Assembly: GCF_002776525.5 (NCBI RefSeq)
Contig: NC_045441.1
Coordinates: forward strand, 130,987,402-131,051,401
Source: Piliocolobus tephrosceles
Lineage: Eukaryota; Chordata; Mammalia; Primates; Cercopithecidae
DNA length: 64,000 nt
Direction: 5' to 3'
Shown here: positions 35,376 to 46,988 of the stretch, piece after piece
How the letters are laid out: each line of letters starts with the position of its first letter
How positions within the stretch are numbered: the first letter of the stretch is position 1
Program-made: the position numbers and the translations under genes
Notes under the pieces: generated by a model
Seen by the model: the letters and a program-made list of their open reading frames with translations, nothing else
What the model was told of the DNA's origin: nothing
The model's database searches: none

Positions 35376-36344
35376 AAGTGTGATGTATTTTCTTACATCT
35401 GACATACATATTTGATCCTAGGTGCTGAGATTATCTTCCTCTATATTGCCATGTGGTTTCAAGGTGTGGTCTTATTGTGTAAACTCACCAGTACTTCTCT
35501 GAGTAATCTCAGGACCAGCATAAGCTTCAAACTTTCCTTGTTGATTCCTGCTTGCAGTGTCCAATAGCGATAGTGCCTTTCTTTGGGTTTTTCAATTGGC
35601 ATTGGTAAGACCCCTACCCTAACTGCCTAGCAATCTTAAGGCTGAATATGTGCTCTTACAGGTGCATCTCAAATTGGTGGACCTTCTCAGGTGTGGATGG
35701 AAGATCTTAGAGAGAAGCATTTTATCTAATGTCACCCACGTCATTATGCTAGCTTCAAATGAGGGAAGGAAATGGAGCTGTGTTCTGACTGGGAGGTGAT
35801 GTGATAAGGGCCAGCTGGGCTTTCTGTGTCTTTGGGCTGAGGGTGGAATGGAGAGAGGGCAGAGGGAGCCCCTTTTGCTGTGTCTTACACATTCTTCAAT
35901 CCTGAAATAGCGCTTTTGTCCTCAGTGCTCCCTTGGCTCTCCCACTTCCCGCTCAGTTTCTTTCTTCATTCCTTTTTGCGTCTCTCTCTATGACTACCAG
36001 ATTCATTTGTTTTCTTTTCCCCCTTGCTTTCTCACAAAACCCAAGTATACCAAGCTGCCTTCTAGCTCTACACTGAACTCCCTTAATTCCTGTATCTCAG
36101 TTCCTGTATTGTCCCATCCTCTCCCTAGTTCCTGTCATATTCACAATTTGCAATTAATATTTCTGTATTGCATGACACATTTTTCTGCATCATTACACAA
36201 GTGATTACACAAGTCTGGTGGCAACCCAAATTGACATCAAAAGATGGCCACTTATGTATTTTATGGGACTTTCATTCAGTTGCTGTTATATGAGGATTGG
36301 AAACATGAGGGTTTTCTGTATCAATAAAAAGCAACTGGGATTAC

Positions 36345-36619
36345 AGTGGCTGTAATCCCAGCACTTTGGGAGGCTGAGTGGGCAGATCACAAGGTCAGGA
36401 GTTTGACATCAGCCTGACCAACATAATGAAACCCCATCTCTACTAAAAATACAAAAATTAGCTGGGCATGGTGGCGTGCACCTGTAATCCCAGCTTCAGT
36501 ATCACTTTGGGAGGCTGAGGCAGGAGAATCACTTGAACCCGGAAGGCAGAGGTAGCAGTGAGCTAAGATTGTGCCATTACAGTGTAGTCTGGGCGACAGA
36601 GTGAGACTCTGTCTCAGAA

Positions 36620-36637
<18 letters not shown>
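36345..36637 (+). mobile_element. Alu element with damaged 5' end
   Basis: 'agtggctgtaatcccagcac' to a poly(A) tail. The tail runs straight into a microsatellite. Confidence 0.88.
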
Positions 36638-36653
<16 letters not shown>

Positions 36654-36692
36654 TTATATATATATATATATATCTCTCTCTCTCTCTCTCTC
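36638..36692 (+). repeat. (TA)n(TC)n microsatellite
   Basis: About 36 bases of TA repeats followed by about 20 bases of TC repeats. It grew from the tail of the adjacent Alu. Confidence 0.95.
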
Positions 36693-37410
36693 CAAGATAC
36701 ACTGTTGAGTAAGAAAAGTGAAGAGAAAATGTTTGTTTGTTTCCTTTTTGTAAAAACAAACTACAACTTAATTTACATTCATATTTGTATATAGTTGCGT
36801 AAAGAAACATCTGAGAGGGAAACCAGGAAATGGGTTACCCTGGGGATGTGTTTTTGGGAATGACATTTATGGGAATGGTCTGTGAAGGAAAACTGTTTAT
36901 GGTACAGCTGTGTACATTGCTTTCACTTCTACTTCACAATAATGTCATACTATCTCAAAAATAAAAGACTTCATTCTGCTTCTAATTGCCAAGGAAAGTT
37001 TGCTTGTTTATCCATATAATTGATTGTAACAAAGGAGATATTTTGGCAGAAGGGTCTTTATTAACTCTGAATATTTTGTAAAGTTTTCCTGGAGCTAAGT
37101 AGGATAAATGGAAGAATAATAAGGGAGAAGAGATGGAGCTTCACATTTTTCTTATTCTGAGGACTTCACTACTTTTATAAAAATATACAGATATTCTTTA
37201 GACATTGCAGGTATTACTTTATATTATGTATGTTGAAAATATATTTTTAATCTGTTTTTTGACTTTTTAGTTTTTAATGAAATCTTGTCATGTAAAAGTA
37301 TTAATTTTCCTTTTGTCAAATTAGTAATTTCTTTTGTGATTTGTATGTGCATATATTGTTAACGAATTTTTTATTCAAAAGGTTAAAAAATTGTCTTTTA
37401 AAATATCTAG

Positions 37411-37705
37411 GGTTGAGCGCAGTGGCTCACGTCTGTAATCCCAGCACTTTTGGAGGCTGAAGCAGGCAGATCACTTGAGGTCAGGAGTTTGAGACCAGTG
37501 TGGCCAAAATGGTGCAACCCTGTCTCTACTAAAAATTTTTAAAAATTAGCCAGGCGTGGTGGCATGTGCCTGTAATCCCAGCTACTCAGGAGACCGAGGC
37601 ATGAGAATCACTTGATCCTGGGAGGCGGAGGTTGCAGTGAGCCAAGATCACGCCACTGCACTCCAGCCTGAGTGACAGAGTTAGACTCTGTCTTAAAAAA
37701 AAAAA
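37411..37705 (+). mobile_element. Alu element
   Basis: Full-length Alu from 'ggttgagcgcagtggctcac' to an A-rich tail. Copy B has no Alu at the aligned place near 13,460. Confidence 0.9.
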
Positions 37706-38832
37706 CAAACTATGCAGTTTGACAATGTAGATGCAGTAGGACAATGTTTTTAAAAAGAGAAGAATGGGGGTAGTATATGCAAAAATATATTTTTTACTAT
37801 ATTTTATATTCTAGGGTACATGTGCACAACGTGCAGGTTTATTACATATGTATACATGTGTCATGTTGGTGTGCTGCACCCATCAACTCGTCATTTACAT
37901 TAGGTATATCTCCTAATGCTATCCTTCCCCCCTCCCCTCACCCCACAACAGGCCCCAGTGTGTGATGCTCCCCCTCCTGTGTCCAAGTGATCTCATTGTT
38001 CAATTCCCACCTATGAGTGAGAACATGCAGTGCTTGGTTTTCTGTTCTTGTGATAGTTTGCTGAGACTGATGGTCTCCAGCTGCATCCATGTCCCTACAA
38101 AGGACACGAACTCATCCCTTTTTGTGGCTGCATGGTATTCCATGGTGTATATGTGCCACATTTTCTTAATCCAGTCTATCACTGATGGACATTTGGGTTG
38201 GTTCCAAGTCTTTGCTATTGTGAATAGTGCCGCAATAAACATACGTGTGCATGTGTCTTTATAGCAGCATGATTTATAATCCTTTGGGTATATACCCAGT
38301 AATGGGATGACTGGGTCAAATGGTATTTCTAGTTCTAGATCCTGGAGGAATCACCACACTGTCTTCCACAGTGTTTGAACTAATTTCCAGTCCCACCAAC
38401 AGTGTAAAAGTGTTCCTATTTCTCCACATCCTCTCCAGCGTCTGTTGTTTCCTGACATTTTAATGATTGCCATTCTAACTGGTGTGAGATGGTATCTCAT
38501 TGTGGTTTCGATTTGCATTTCTCTGATGGCGAGTGATGATGAGCAATTTTCATGTGTCTGTTGGCTGCATAAATGTCTTCTTTTGAGAAGTGTCTGTTCA
38601 TATCCTTTGCCCACTTTTTGATGGGGTTGTTTGTTTTTTTCTTGTAAATTTGTTTGAGTTCTTTGTAAGTTCTGGATATTAGCCCTTTGTCAGATGAGTA
38701 GATGGCAAAAATTTTCTCCCATTCTGTAGGTTGCCTGTTCACTCTGATGGTAGTTTCTTTTGCTGTGCAGAAGCTCTTTAGTTTAATTAGATCCCATTTC
38801 TCTTTGGCTTTTGGCTTTTGTTGCCATTGTTT

Positions 38833-38913
38833 CGGTCCAACTCTGTCACTCAGGCTGGAGTGCAGTGGCGTGATCTTGGCTCACTGCAACCTCCGCCTCC
38901 CAGGATCATTGTT
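38833..38913 (-). mobile_element. 81-bp Alu fragment with 12-bp direct repeats, no A tail
   Basis: The insert 'ctctgtcactcaggctggag...aacctccgcctcccaggatc' is an internal piece of the Alu left arm. It is flanked by 'ttgccattgttt' at 38,821-38,832 and 38,914-38,925. There is no poly(T) on the side where a minus-strand Alu tail should be. Confidence 0.88.
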
Positions 38914-40915
38914 TTGCCATTGTTTTTGGTGTTTTAGACATGAAGTCTTTGCCCATGCCTATGTCCTGAATGGTATTGCCTAGGTTTTCTTCTAGGGTTT
39001 TTATGGTTTTAGGTCTAACATTTAAGTCTCTAATCCATCTTGAATTAATTTTTGTATAAGGAATAAGGAAGGGATCCAGTTTCAGCTTTCTACTTATGAC
39101 TAGCCAATTTTCCCAGCACCGTTTATTAAATAGGGAATCCATTCCCCATTTCTTGTTTTTGTCAGGTTTGTCAAAGATCAGATGGTTGTAGTTGTGTGGT
39201 ATTATTTCTGAGGGCTCTGTTCTGTTTCATTGGTCTATATATCTGTTTTGGTACCAGTACCATGCTGTTTTGGTTACTGTAGCTTTATAGTATAGTTTGA
39301 AGTCAGGTAGCATGATGCCTCCGGCTTTGTTCTTTTGGCTTAGGATTGTCTTGGCAATGCGGGCTCTTTTTTGGTTCCATAGAACTTTAAAGTAGTTTTT
39401 TCCAATTCTGTGAAGAAAGTCATTGGTAGCATAATGGGGATGGCATTGAATCTATAAATTACCTTGGGCAGTATGGCCATTTTCAGGATATTGATTCTTC
39501 CTATCCATGAGCATGGAATATTCTTCCATTTGTTTGTATCCTCTTTTATTTCATTGAGCTGTGGTTTGTAGTTCTCCTTGAAGAGGTCTTTCACATCCCT
39601 TGTAAGTTGGATTCCTAGGTATTTTATTTTCTTTGAAGCAATTGTGAATGGGAGTTCATTCATGATTTGGCTCTCTGTTTGTCTGTTATTAGTGTATAGG
39701 AATGCTTGTGACTTTTGCACATTGATATTTTATCCTGAGACTTTGCTGAAGTTGCTTATCAGCTTAAGGAGATTTTGGGCTGAGATGATGGGGTTTTCTA
39801 AATACACAATCATGTCATCTGTAAACAGGGACAATTTGACTTCCTCTTTTCCTAATTGAATACCCTTTATTTCTTTCTCTTGCCTGAGTGCCCTGGCCAG
39901 AACTTCCAACACTATGTTGAATAGAAGCAGTGAGAGAGGGCATCCCTGTCTTGTGCCAGTTTTTAAGGGTAATGCTTCCAGGTTTTGCCCATTCAGTGTG
40001 ATATTGGCTGTGGGTTTGTCATAAATAGCTCTTATTATTTTGAGATACGTTCCATCAATACCAAATTTATTGAGAGTTTTTAGCATGAAGGGCTGTTGAA
40101 TTTTGTCAAAGGCCTTTCCTGCATCTATTGAGATAATCATGTGGATTTTGTCTTTGGTTCTGTTTATATGCTAGATTATGTTTATTGATTTGCATATGTT
40201 GAACCAGCCTTGCATCCCAGGAATGAAGCCCACTTGATCATGGTGGATAAGCTTTTTGATGTGCTGCTGGATTCGGTCTGCCAGTATTTTATTGAGGATT
40301 TTTGCCTTGATGTTCTTCAGGGATATTGGTCTAAAATTCTCTTTTTTTGTTGTGTCTCTGCCAGACTTTGGTATCAGGATGATGTTGGCCTCATAAAATC
40401 AGTTAGGGAGGATTCCCTCTTTTTCTATTGATTGGAATAGTTTCAGAAGGAATGGTACCAGCTCCTCCTTGTGCCTCTGGTAGAATTCGGCTGTGAATCC
40501 GTCTGGTCCTGGACTTTTTTTGGTGGGTAGGCTATTAATTATTGCCTCAATTTCAGAGCCTGTTATTGGTCTATTCAGGGATTCGACTTCTTCCTGGTTT
40601 AGTCTTGGGAGAGTGTATGTGTCCAGGAATTTATTCATTTCTTCTAGGTTTTCTAGTTTATTTGCATAGAGGTGTTTATAGTACTCTCTGATGGTAGTTT
40701 GTATTTCTGTGGGGTCGGTGGTGATATCCCCTATTGCGTCTATTTGATTGTTCTCTCTTTTCTTCTTTATTAATCTTGCTAGCGGTCTATCAATTTTGTT
40801 GATCTTTTCAAAAAACCAGCTCCCGGATTCACTGACTTTTTGAAGGGTTTTTTGTGTCTCTGTCTCCTTCAGTCCTGCTCTGATCTTAGTTATTTCTTGC
40901 CTTCTGCTAGCTTTT

Positions 40916-42087
40916 TTTTTTTTTATTATACTTTAAGTTCTAGGGTACATGTGCATAACGTGCAGGTTTGTTACATATGTATACCTGTGCCATGTTGGTG
41001 TGCTGCACCCATCAACTCGTCAGCACCCATCAATTCTTCATTTATATCAGGTATAACTCCCCAGGGCAATCCCTCCCCCCTCCCCCCTCCCCATGATAGG
41101 CCCCGGTGTGTGATGTTCCCCTTCCCGAGTCCAAGTGAACTCATTGTTCAGTTCCCACCTATGAGTGAGAACATGCGGTGTTTGGTTTTCTGTTCTTGTG
41201 ATAGTTTGCTAAGAATGATGGTTTCCAGCTGCATCCATGTCCCTACAAAGGACGCAAACTCATCCTTTTTTATGGCTGCATAGTATTCCATGGTGTATAT
41301 GTGCCACATTTTCTTAATCCAGTCTGTCACTGATGGACATTTGGGTTGATTCCAAGTCTTTGCTGTTGTGAATAGTGCCACAATAAACATACATGTGCAT
41401 GTGTCTTTGTAGTAGAATAATTTATAATCCTTTGGGTATATACCCAGTAGTGGGATGGCTGGGTCATATGGTACATCTAGTTCTAGATCCTTGAGGAATT
41501 GCCATACTGTTTTCCATAATGGTTGAACTAGTTTACAATCCCACTAACAGTGTAAAAGTGTTCCTATTTCTCCACATCCTCTCCAACACCTGTTGTTTCC
41601 TGATTTTTTAATGATTGCCATTCTAACTGGTGTGAGATGGTATCTCATTGTGGTTTTGATTTGCATTTCTCTGATGGCGAGTGATGATGAGCATTTTTTC
41701 ATGTGTCTGTTGGCTGTATGAATGTCTTCTTTTGAGAAATGTCTGTTCATATCCTTTCCCCACTTTTGGATGGGGTTGTTTGTTTTTTTCTTGTATATTT
41801 GTTTGACTTCTTTGTAGATTCTGGAAATTAGCCCTTTGTCAGATGAGTAGATGGCAAAAATTTTCTCCCATTCTGTAGGTTGCCTGTTCACTCTGATGGT
41901 AGTTTCTTTTGCTGTGCAGAAGCTCTTTAGTTTAATTAGATCCCATTTGTCAATTTTGGCTTTTGCTGCCATGGCTTTTGGTGTTTTAGACTTGAAGTCC
42001 TTGCCCATGCCTATGTCCTGAATGGTACTACCTAGATTTTCTTCTAGGGTTTTTATGGTAATAGGTCTAACATTTAAGTCTCTAATC
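40916..42087 (-). mobile_element. L1P 3' fragment nested inside the larger L1
   Basis: A second poly(T) plus L1 3' end begins inside ORF2 of the outer L1 ('gccttctgctagctttttttt'). The outer element resumes at 'cttttgaatgtgtttgctcttg'. Direct repeat 'ctttt' at 40,911-40,915 and 42,088-42,092. Same orientation as the host element. Confidence 0.92.
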
Positions 42088-43167
42088 CTTTTGAATGTGT
42101 TTGCTCTTGCTTCTCTAGTTCTTTTAATTGTGATGTTAGGGTGTCAATTTTAGATCTTTCCTGCTTTCTCTTGTGGGCATTTAGTGCTATCAGTTTCCCT
42201 CTACACACTGCTTTAAATGTGTCCCAGAGATTCTGGTATGTTGTATCTTTGTTTTCATTGATTTCAAAGAACATCTTTATTTCTGCCTTCATTTCGTTAT
42301 GTACCCAGTAGTCATTCAGGAGCAGGTTGTTCAGTTTCCATGTAGTTGAGTGGTTTTGATCGAGTTTCTTAGTCCTGAGTTCTAGTTTGATTGCACTGTG
42401 TTCTGAGAGACAGTTTGTTATAATTTCTGTTCTTTTACATTTGCTGAGGAGTGCTTTACTTCCAAATATGTGGTCAATTTTGGAATAAGTGTGATGTGGT
42501 GCTGAGAAGAATGTATATTCTGTTGATTTGGGGTGGAGAGTTCTGTAAATGTCTATTAGGTCTGCTTGGTGCAGAGTTGAGTTAAATTCCTGGATATCCT
42601 GTTAACTTTCTGTCTCGTTGATCTGTTTAATGTTGACAGTGGGGTGTTAAAGTCTCCCATTATTATTGTGTGGGAGTCTAGGTCTCTTTGTAAGTCTCTA
42701 AGGACTTGCTTTATGAATCTGCGTGCTCCTGTATTGGGTGCATATATATTTAGAATAGTTAGCTCTTCTTGTTGAATTGATCCCTTTACCATTATGTAAT
42801 GGCCTTCTTTGTCTCTTTTGATCCTTATTGGTTTAAAATCTGTTTTATCAGAGACTAGGATTGCAACCCCTGCCTTTTTTTGTTTTCCATTTGCTTGGTA
42901 GATCTTCCTCCATCCCTTTATTTTGAGCCTATGTGTGTCTCTGCACATGAGATGGGTCTCCTGAATACAGTAAACTGATGGGTCTTGACTCTTTATCCAA
43001 TTTACCAGTCTGTGTCTTTTCATTGGACCATTTAGCCCATTTACATTTAAGGTTAATATTGTTATGTGTGAACTTGATCCTGTCATTATGATGTTAGCTG
43101 GTTATTTTGCTCGTTAGTTGATGCAGTTTCTTCCTAGCATCGATGGTCTTTACATTTTGGCATGTTT

Positions 43168-43995
43168 TAGTATATGCAAATATTTAAAAATGTTTTCAGT
43201 AATTATATTCAGGAATATAGTATTCATGTTTTGTAACTGTTGCATGTGTAATGTCAGATAAAGCAAATGAATGTTCAGTGAATATTCTAATTTTAAATGT
43301 AATATAGAGGAGCTTAGGGAAAGTCGTTAGAGTCTTCTGTTTAAATTATATATATGATGGATTCATGATTAATCTATCAACCTATCTACCACCCATTTAT
43401 CTATTTACCTGCTGGCTTTGTCCACTCAAAATTCTAATAACATTGACCATTCCAATAAATATCATCATTCCTAGGTTCAGATTGTTGTATCGCAATAATT
43501 TTTCTTGATGTGAGAATCTAGGGCTTCTTGGAGAAATGACTGATTCCAGATTTAGAACAGGAAATCTATAAGAGGAGCTTGAAACAGATGAATATGTTCA
43601 ATTGCCCCATGTGGATGAAATTAGCAAAACCCACATTATGGAAAACTCTACTGTCAAAATACCTGAGTTCTTCAACAAGTAGATTGGAAGAAAGTGAATG
43701 GGCTATACAGAGAATCTATCGATTAAAGTAGACTTAAAACATATAGAATTACAAAATGGACAACACTAAGTTATAATGTGTAACAATTCAAACTAGGAAG
43801 ATTAAACTGTTCAGGAAAGCAAGGCTGTAATTTCTTAAAAGTTGAGAATTGTAGTTTTGCTGATGATGTGAGCATTGCAATTGTAATGGAACACACAAAT
43901 GGATTTATGTGACTGCTATCAAACTTCTGTTTCTTGATCTTGGTAGTGATTGCAATTATTATGAAGTGGTTCATCTTGTAACAGTTATACATCAT
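43168..43995 (+). repeat. Duplication unit copy C, right part after the L1 insertion
   Basis: The sequence continues the alignment with copy B from about 13,555 to 14,560 ('atttaaaaatgttttcag', then 'gggcttcttggagaaatgactg'). At about 44,000 it changes to sequence resembling the region upstream of the receptor copies. This is the probable boundary with the older duplicate that carries the OR9A4-like pseudogene. Confidence 0.65.
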
Positions 43996-44340
43996 GGAAG
44001 CAGACAGGGTGGCTGGTGAGAGCGGAGTTGGAGGCAGATGTCCAGTGTATTGAGAAAGAGTGCATGCTAGAGTGGGTGGGTTTTCATGTTTATTATTTGG
44101 TATTCATGACTGGATTTCATCTTCTTGAACATATACATTTATCTTTGTAAGATATATATTTTTCATGAAGTATTTGACATCAACCTTGTGTAGAAAATAG
44201 TAGAGACAGGTTATGCAGTTGAGGAGCAGGAGAGGAATGTTTTTTCAACCTGAAATGTCCTTAATCTTTTTAGAATGAGAAGCAGTTGTTCTCCCTCTTT
44301 TACTCTCTAGATTTCACAAGGAACAAGGGCTTAGAACTAA

Positions 44341-45271
44341 ATGTTGATGAATTACTCTAGTGCCACTGAATTTTGTCTCCTTGGTTTCCCTGGCTCTGAA
44401 GAACTACATTATATCCTTTTTGCTATATTCTTCTTTTTCTACTTGGTGACATTAATGGGAAACACAGTGATCATCGTGACTGTCTGTGTGGATAAACGTC
44501 TGCAGTCCCCCATGTATTTCCTCCCCGGCCACCTATCTGCCCTGGAGATCCTGGTCACAACCATAATCGTCCCCGGGATGCTTTTGGGATTGCTGTTCCC
44601 TGGGATGCAGACAGTATCTTTGTCTGCCTGTGTTGTCCAGCTCTTCCTGTACCTTTCTATGGGGACATTACTTGGAGCAATGGCTGTGGACTGTTATATG
44701 GCTGTGTGTAACCCTTTGAGGTGCAACATCATTATGAACAGACACACCTGCAACTTTGTGGTTCTTGTGTCATGGGTGTTTGGGTTTCTTTTTCAAATCT
44801 GGGCAGTCTACGTCATGCTTCAGCTTACTTACTACAAATCAAATGTGGTGAACAATTTTTTCTGTGACCGAGGCAATTGTTCAAACTATCCTGCAATAAT
44901 ACTTTTTTCACGGAGTTTATCCTCTTCTTAACGGCTGTGTTGTTCTCTTTGGTTCTTTGATCCCTACAATTGTCTCCTACACCTACATCATCTCCACCAT
45001 TCTCAAGATCCTGTCAGTTTCTGGCCAGAGGAAATCCTTCTCCACTCATGCCTCCCACTTCACCTGTGTTGTGATCAGCTACGGCAGCTGCTTGTTTCTC
45101 TACTTGAAACCCAAGCAAATGCAGGCAGCTGATTACAATCGGGTAGTTTCCTTGATGGTTTCAGCAGTAACTCCTTTCCTCAATCCTTTCATCTTCACCC
45201 TCCGGAATGATAAAGTCATAGAGGCTCTTTGGGACGGGGTAAAATGCTGCTGTCAACTATTCAGGAATTAG
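44341..45271 (+). pseudogene. OR9A4: Olfactory receptor pseudogene, OR9A4-like, two frameshifts
   Basis: The N-terminal part (MLMNYSSATEFCLLGF...) is very close to human OR9A4 as I remember it, and a C-terminal part in another frame (44,957-45,271) ends with ...LRNDKVIEALWDGV.... The total length of 931 bp equals a 945-bp receptor frame minus 12 minus 2. I see a 12-bp in-frame deletion at about 44,666, where GT is followed directly by LLGAMAVD and four residues are lost. There is a 1-base deletion near 44,872, after CDRG, and a second 1-base deletion near 44,940, between TM5 codons for AV and LFGS. The key MAVDRY motif reads MAVDCYMAV, so the G-protein-contact arginine is lost as well. A splice acceptor AG at 44,309-44,310 sits 30 nt before the ATG, as in the other copies. 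The remaining 196-residue frame could not make a seven-TM receptor. Assembly error could mimic single indels, but not all of these lesions together. Confidence 0.9.
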
Positions 45272-45557
45272 CCTTGCTCTGAGGCATTTTACATGATGAA
45301 GCACTTATTATGGATTCTAGAATAATCCAAAAAGAACTTGCTCATCTTTGAACTGCATCATAATTATTACCATTATCAAATAATTAGTGTGCAACAAAAG
45401 ACTTTTAAGTTACAGCTATGGTTTTTAATATGGTTAGTTGTTACTTGAAACTCAGTTTATTATTTTTGAGACATGTCTTGCTATCTATCTAGCTATCTAT
45501 CATCTGCCTTTCTTAAGATATAATGATTTCACAATTAAACTTTGAAAAATTAGATGT
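45272..45557. other. Receptor pseudogene 3' flank
   Basis: Non-coding. Contains a short (CTAT)n stretch at 45,480-45,503. No other feature was seen. Confidence 0.6.
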
Positions 45558-45558
45558 C

Positions 45559-45862
45559 GGCCGGGCATGGTGGCTCAAGCCTGTAATTCCAGCACTTTGG
45601 GAGGCCGAGACGGGCAGATCACGAGGTCAGGAGATCGAGACCATCCTGGCTAACACGGTGAAACCCCGTCTCTACTAAAAAATGCAAAAAACTAGCCGGG
45701 CGTGGTGGTGGGTGCCTGTAGTCCCAGCTGCTCGGGAGGCTGAGGCAGGAGAATGGCGTGAACCTGGGAGGTGGAGCTTGCAGTGAGCTGAGATCTGGCC
45801 ACTGCACTCCAGCCTGGGGGACAGAGCGAGAGTCCGTCTCAAAAAAAAAAAAAAAAAAAAAA
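45559..45862 (+). mobile_element. Young Alu (AluYR-like) with 15-bp target site duplication
   Basis: Complete Alu beginning 'ggccgggcatggtggctcaagcctgtaat', with 'gagacgggcagatcacgagg' and a long A tail. Perfect flanks 'gaaaaattagatgtc' at 45,544-45,558 and 45,863-45,877. The 'ctcaagcctg' variant supports an Old World monkey source. Confidence 0.95.
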
Positions 45863-45877
45863 GAAAAATTAGATGTC

Positions 45878-46385
45878 AGAGATAGACTATCTATATAGTC
45901 TAGAAAGTAGACTAATGGTTGCTTAGGGCTCAGGGGAATGCAGACATAGGGTAGTGATAGCTAAGGGGTACAGACCTTCTTTTTGAGATGATGGCTGTAA
46001 ATATCTATGAATATTCCAAACACCATTGAACTGTACATTTTCAATGAGTTAATTTTATGGAATGTGAATTATATTTCAATAAAGCTATTGAAAATAGTAT
46101 ATTAGATGGTGAAGAAGTATTGTGAAGAAAAGTGAAAAAAGGGAATATCTCTTGCGGGAGTGTTGAAATTTCAAATAAGGTTTCCAGGGAAGGATTGAGA
46201 GAGGTAAGATTGAGAGAGGTAAGGTGGTGATACATTTGGAAACCTGTTAAAGAACATTCCAGGCATAGTGAGTAATAAGTGGGAGATCCTAGGGAAGGCA
46301 TAGCAAAGATGCTGAAATGGAGTGTGCAAAGGAGAAAGCAATTGCAGTCAGAGTGGTAACTGGAATGCAGACCATGTAGAGCCTT
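45878..46385. other. No gene recognised
   Basis: Non-coding sequence. The open frame on minus at 46,041-46,415 has no family resemblance. No splice-flanked exon was seen. Confidence 0.5.
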
Positions 46386-46396
46386 GTGAGCCTTTT

Positions 46397-46988
46397 TTTT
46401 TCCCCAGGTATGCAAAAGATATTATTATTTTACTGTTTTTTTCTTTTTTTCTTATACTTTATGTTCTAGGGTACATGTGCACAACATGTGCCATGTTGGT
46501 GTGCTGCACCCATTAACTCGTCATTTATATTAGTTATTTTTCCTAATGCTATCCCTCCTCCCTCCCCACACCCCATGACAGGCCCTGGTGTGTGATGTTC
46601 TCTGTCGTGTATCCAAATGTTCTCATTGTTCAATTTCCACCTGTGAGTGAGAACATGTGGTGGTTGGTTTTCTGTCTTTGCAATAGCTTGCTAAGAATGA
46701 TGGTTTCCAGCTTCATCCATGTCCCTACAAAGGGCGTGAACTCATCCTTTTTTATGGATGCATAGTATTCCATGGTGTATATGTGCTACATTTTCTTAAT
46801 CCAGTCTATCACTGATGGACATCTGGGTTGGTTCCAAGTCTTTGCTGTTGTGAATAGTGCCACAATAAACATACGTGTGCATGTGTCTTTATAGTAGAAT
46901 GATTTATAATCCTTTGGGTATATACCCAGTATTGGGATTGCTGGGTCAAATGGCATTTCTAGTTTTAGATCCTTAAGGAATCGCCACA
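46397..46988 (-). mobile_element. L1P 3' end with possible 3' transduced sequence
   Basis: Minus-oriented L1 3' end flanked by 11-bp 'gtgagcctttt' (46,386-46,396 and 46,989-46,999). Between the target-side poly(T) and the L1's own T-rich end (from about 46,436) lie about 34 non-L1 bases, 'ccccaggtatgcaaaagat...', the layout of a 3' transduction. Confidence 0.88.

Larger units (their letters stand above)
28907..37783 (+). repeat. Duplication unit copy C, left part (with intact receptor)
   Basis: This copy starts just after the 5' end of an L1 and aligns with copy A from its first bases ('gaactccataatt' against 'gagttccatagtt'), then with copy B. It is enlarged by an L1 at 29,179-29,986 and Alus at 30,420, 32,991, 34,771, 36,345 and 37,411. 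It is cut at 37,783 by a 5.4-kb L1 and resumes at 43,168. Confidence 0.78.
37784..43167 (-). mobile_element. L1P element lacking its 5' end, with nested insertions
   Basis: An L1 in minus orientation running from the 3' tail (37,784) to about 80 bp upstream of the ORF2 start (43,086). It is 5' truncated just after ORF1. Direct repeats 'tagtatatgcaaa' at 37,771-37,783 and 43,168-43,180 mark the target duplication. ORF2 is broken by stops and by two insertions: an 81-bp Alu fragment at 38,833-38,913 and a second L1 at 40,916-42,087. The N-terminal endonuclease part stays open for 176 codons (42,556-43,086, starting MTGSSSHITILTLNVNGLN). Large stretches of reverse transcriptase remain readable (39,340-40,140), but the element cannot be autonomous. 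Confidence 0.94.

Noticed and set aside
39340..40140. Two adjacent minus-strand frames resembling reverse transcriptase
   Set aside because: These are L1 ORF2 remnants of the 37,784-43,167 element. No diversity-generating or retron-like context exists in this primate DNA.
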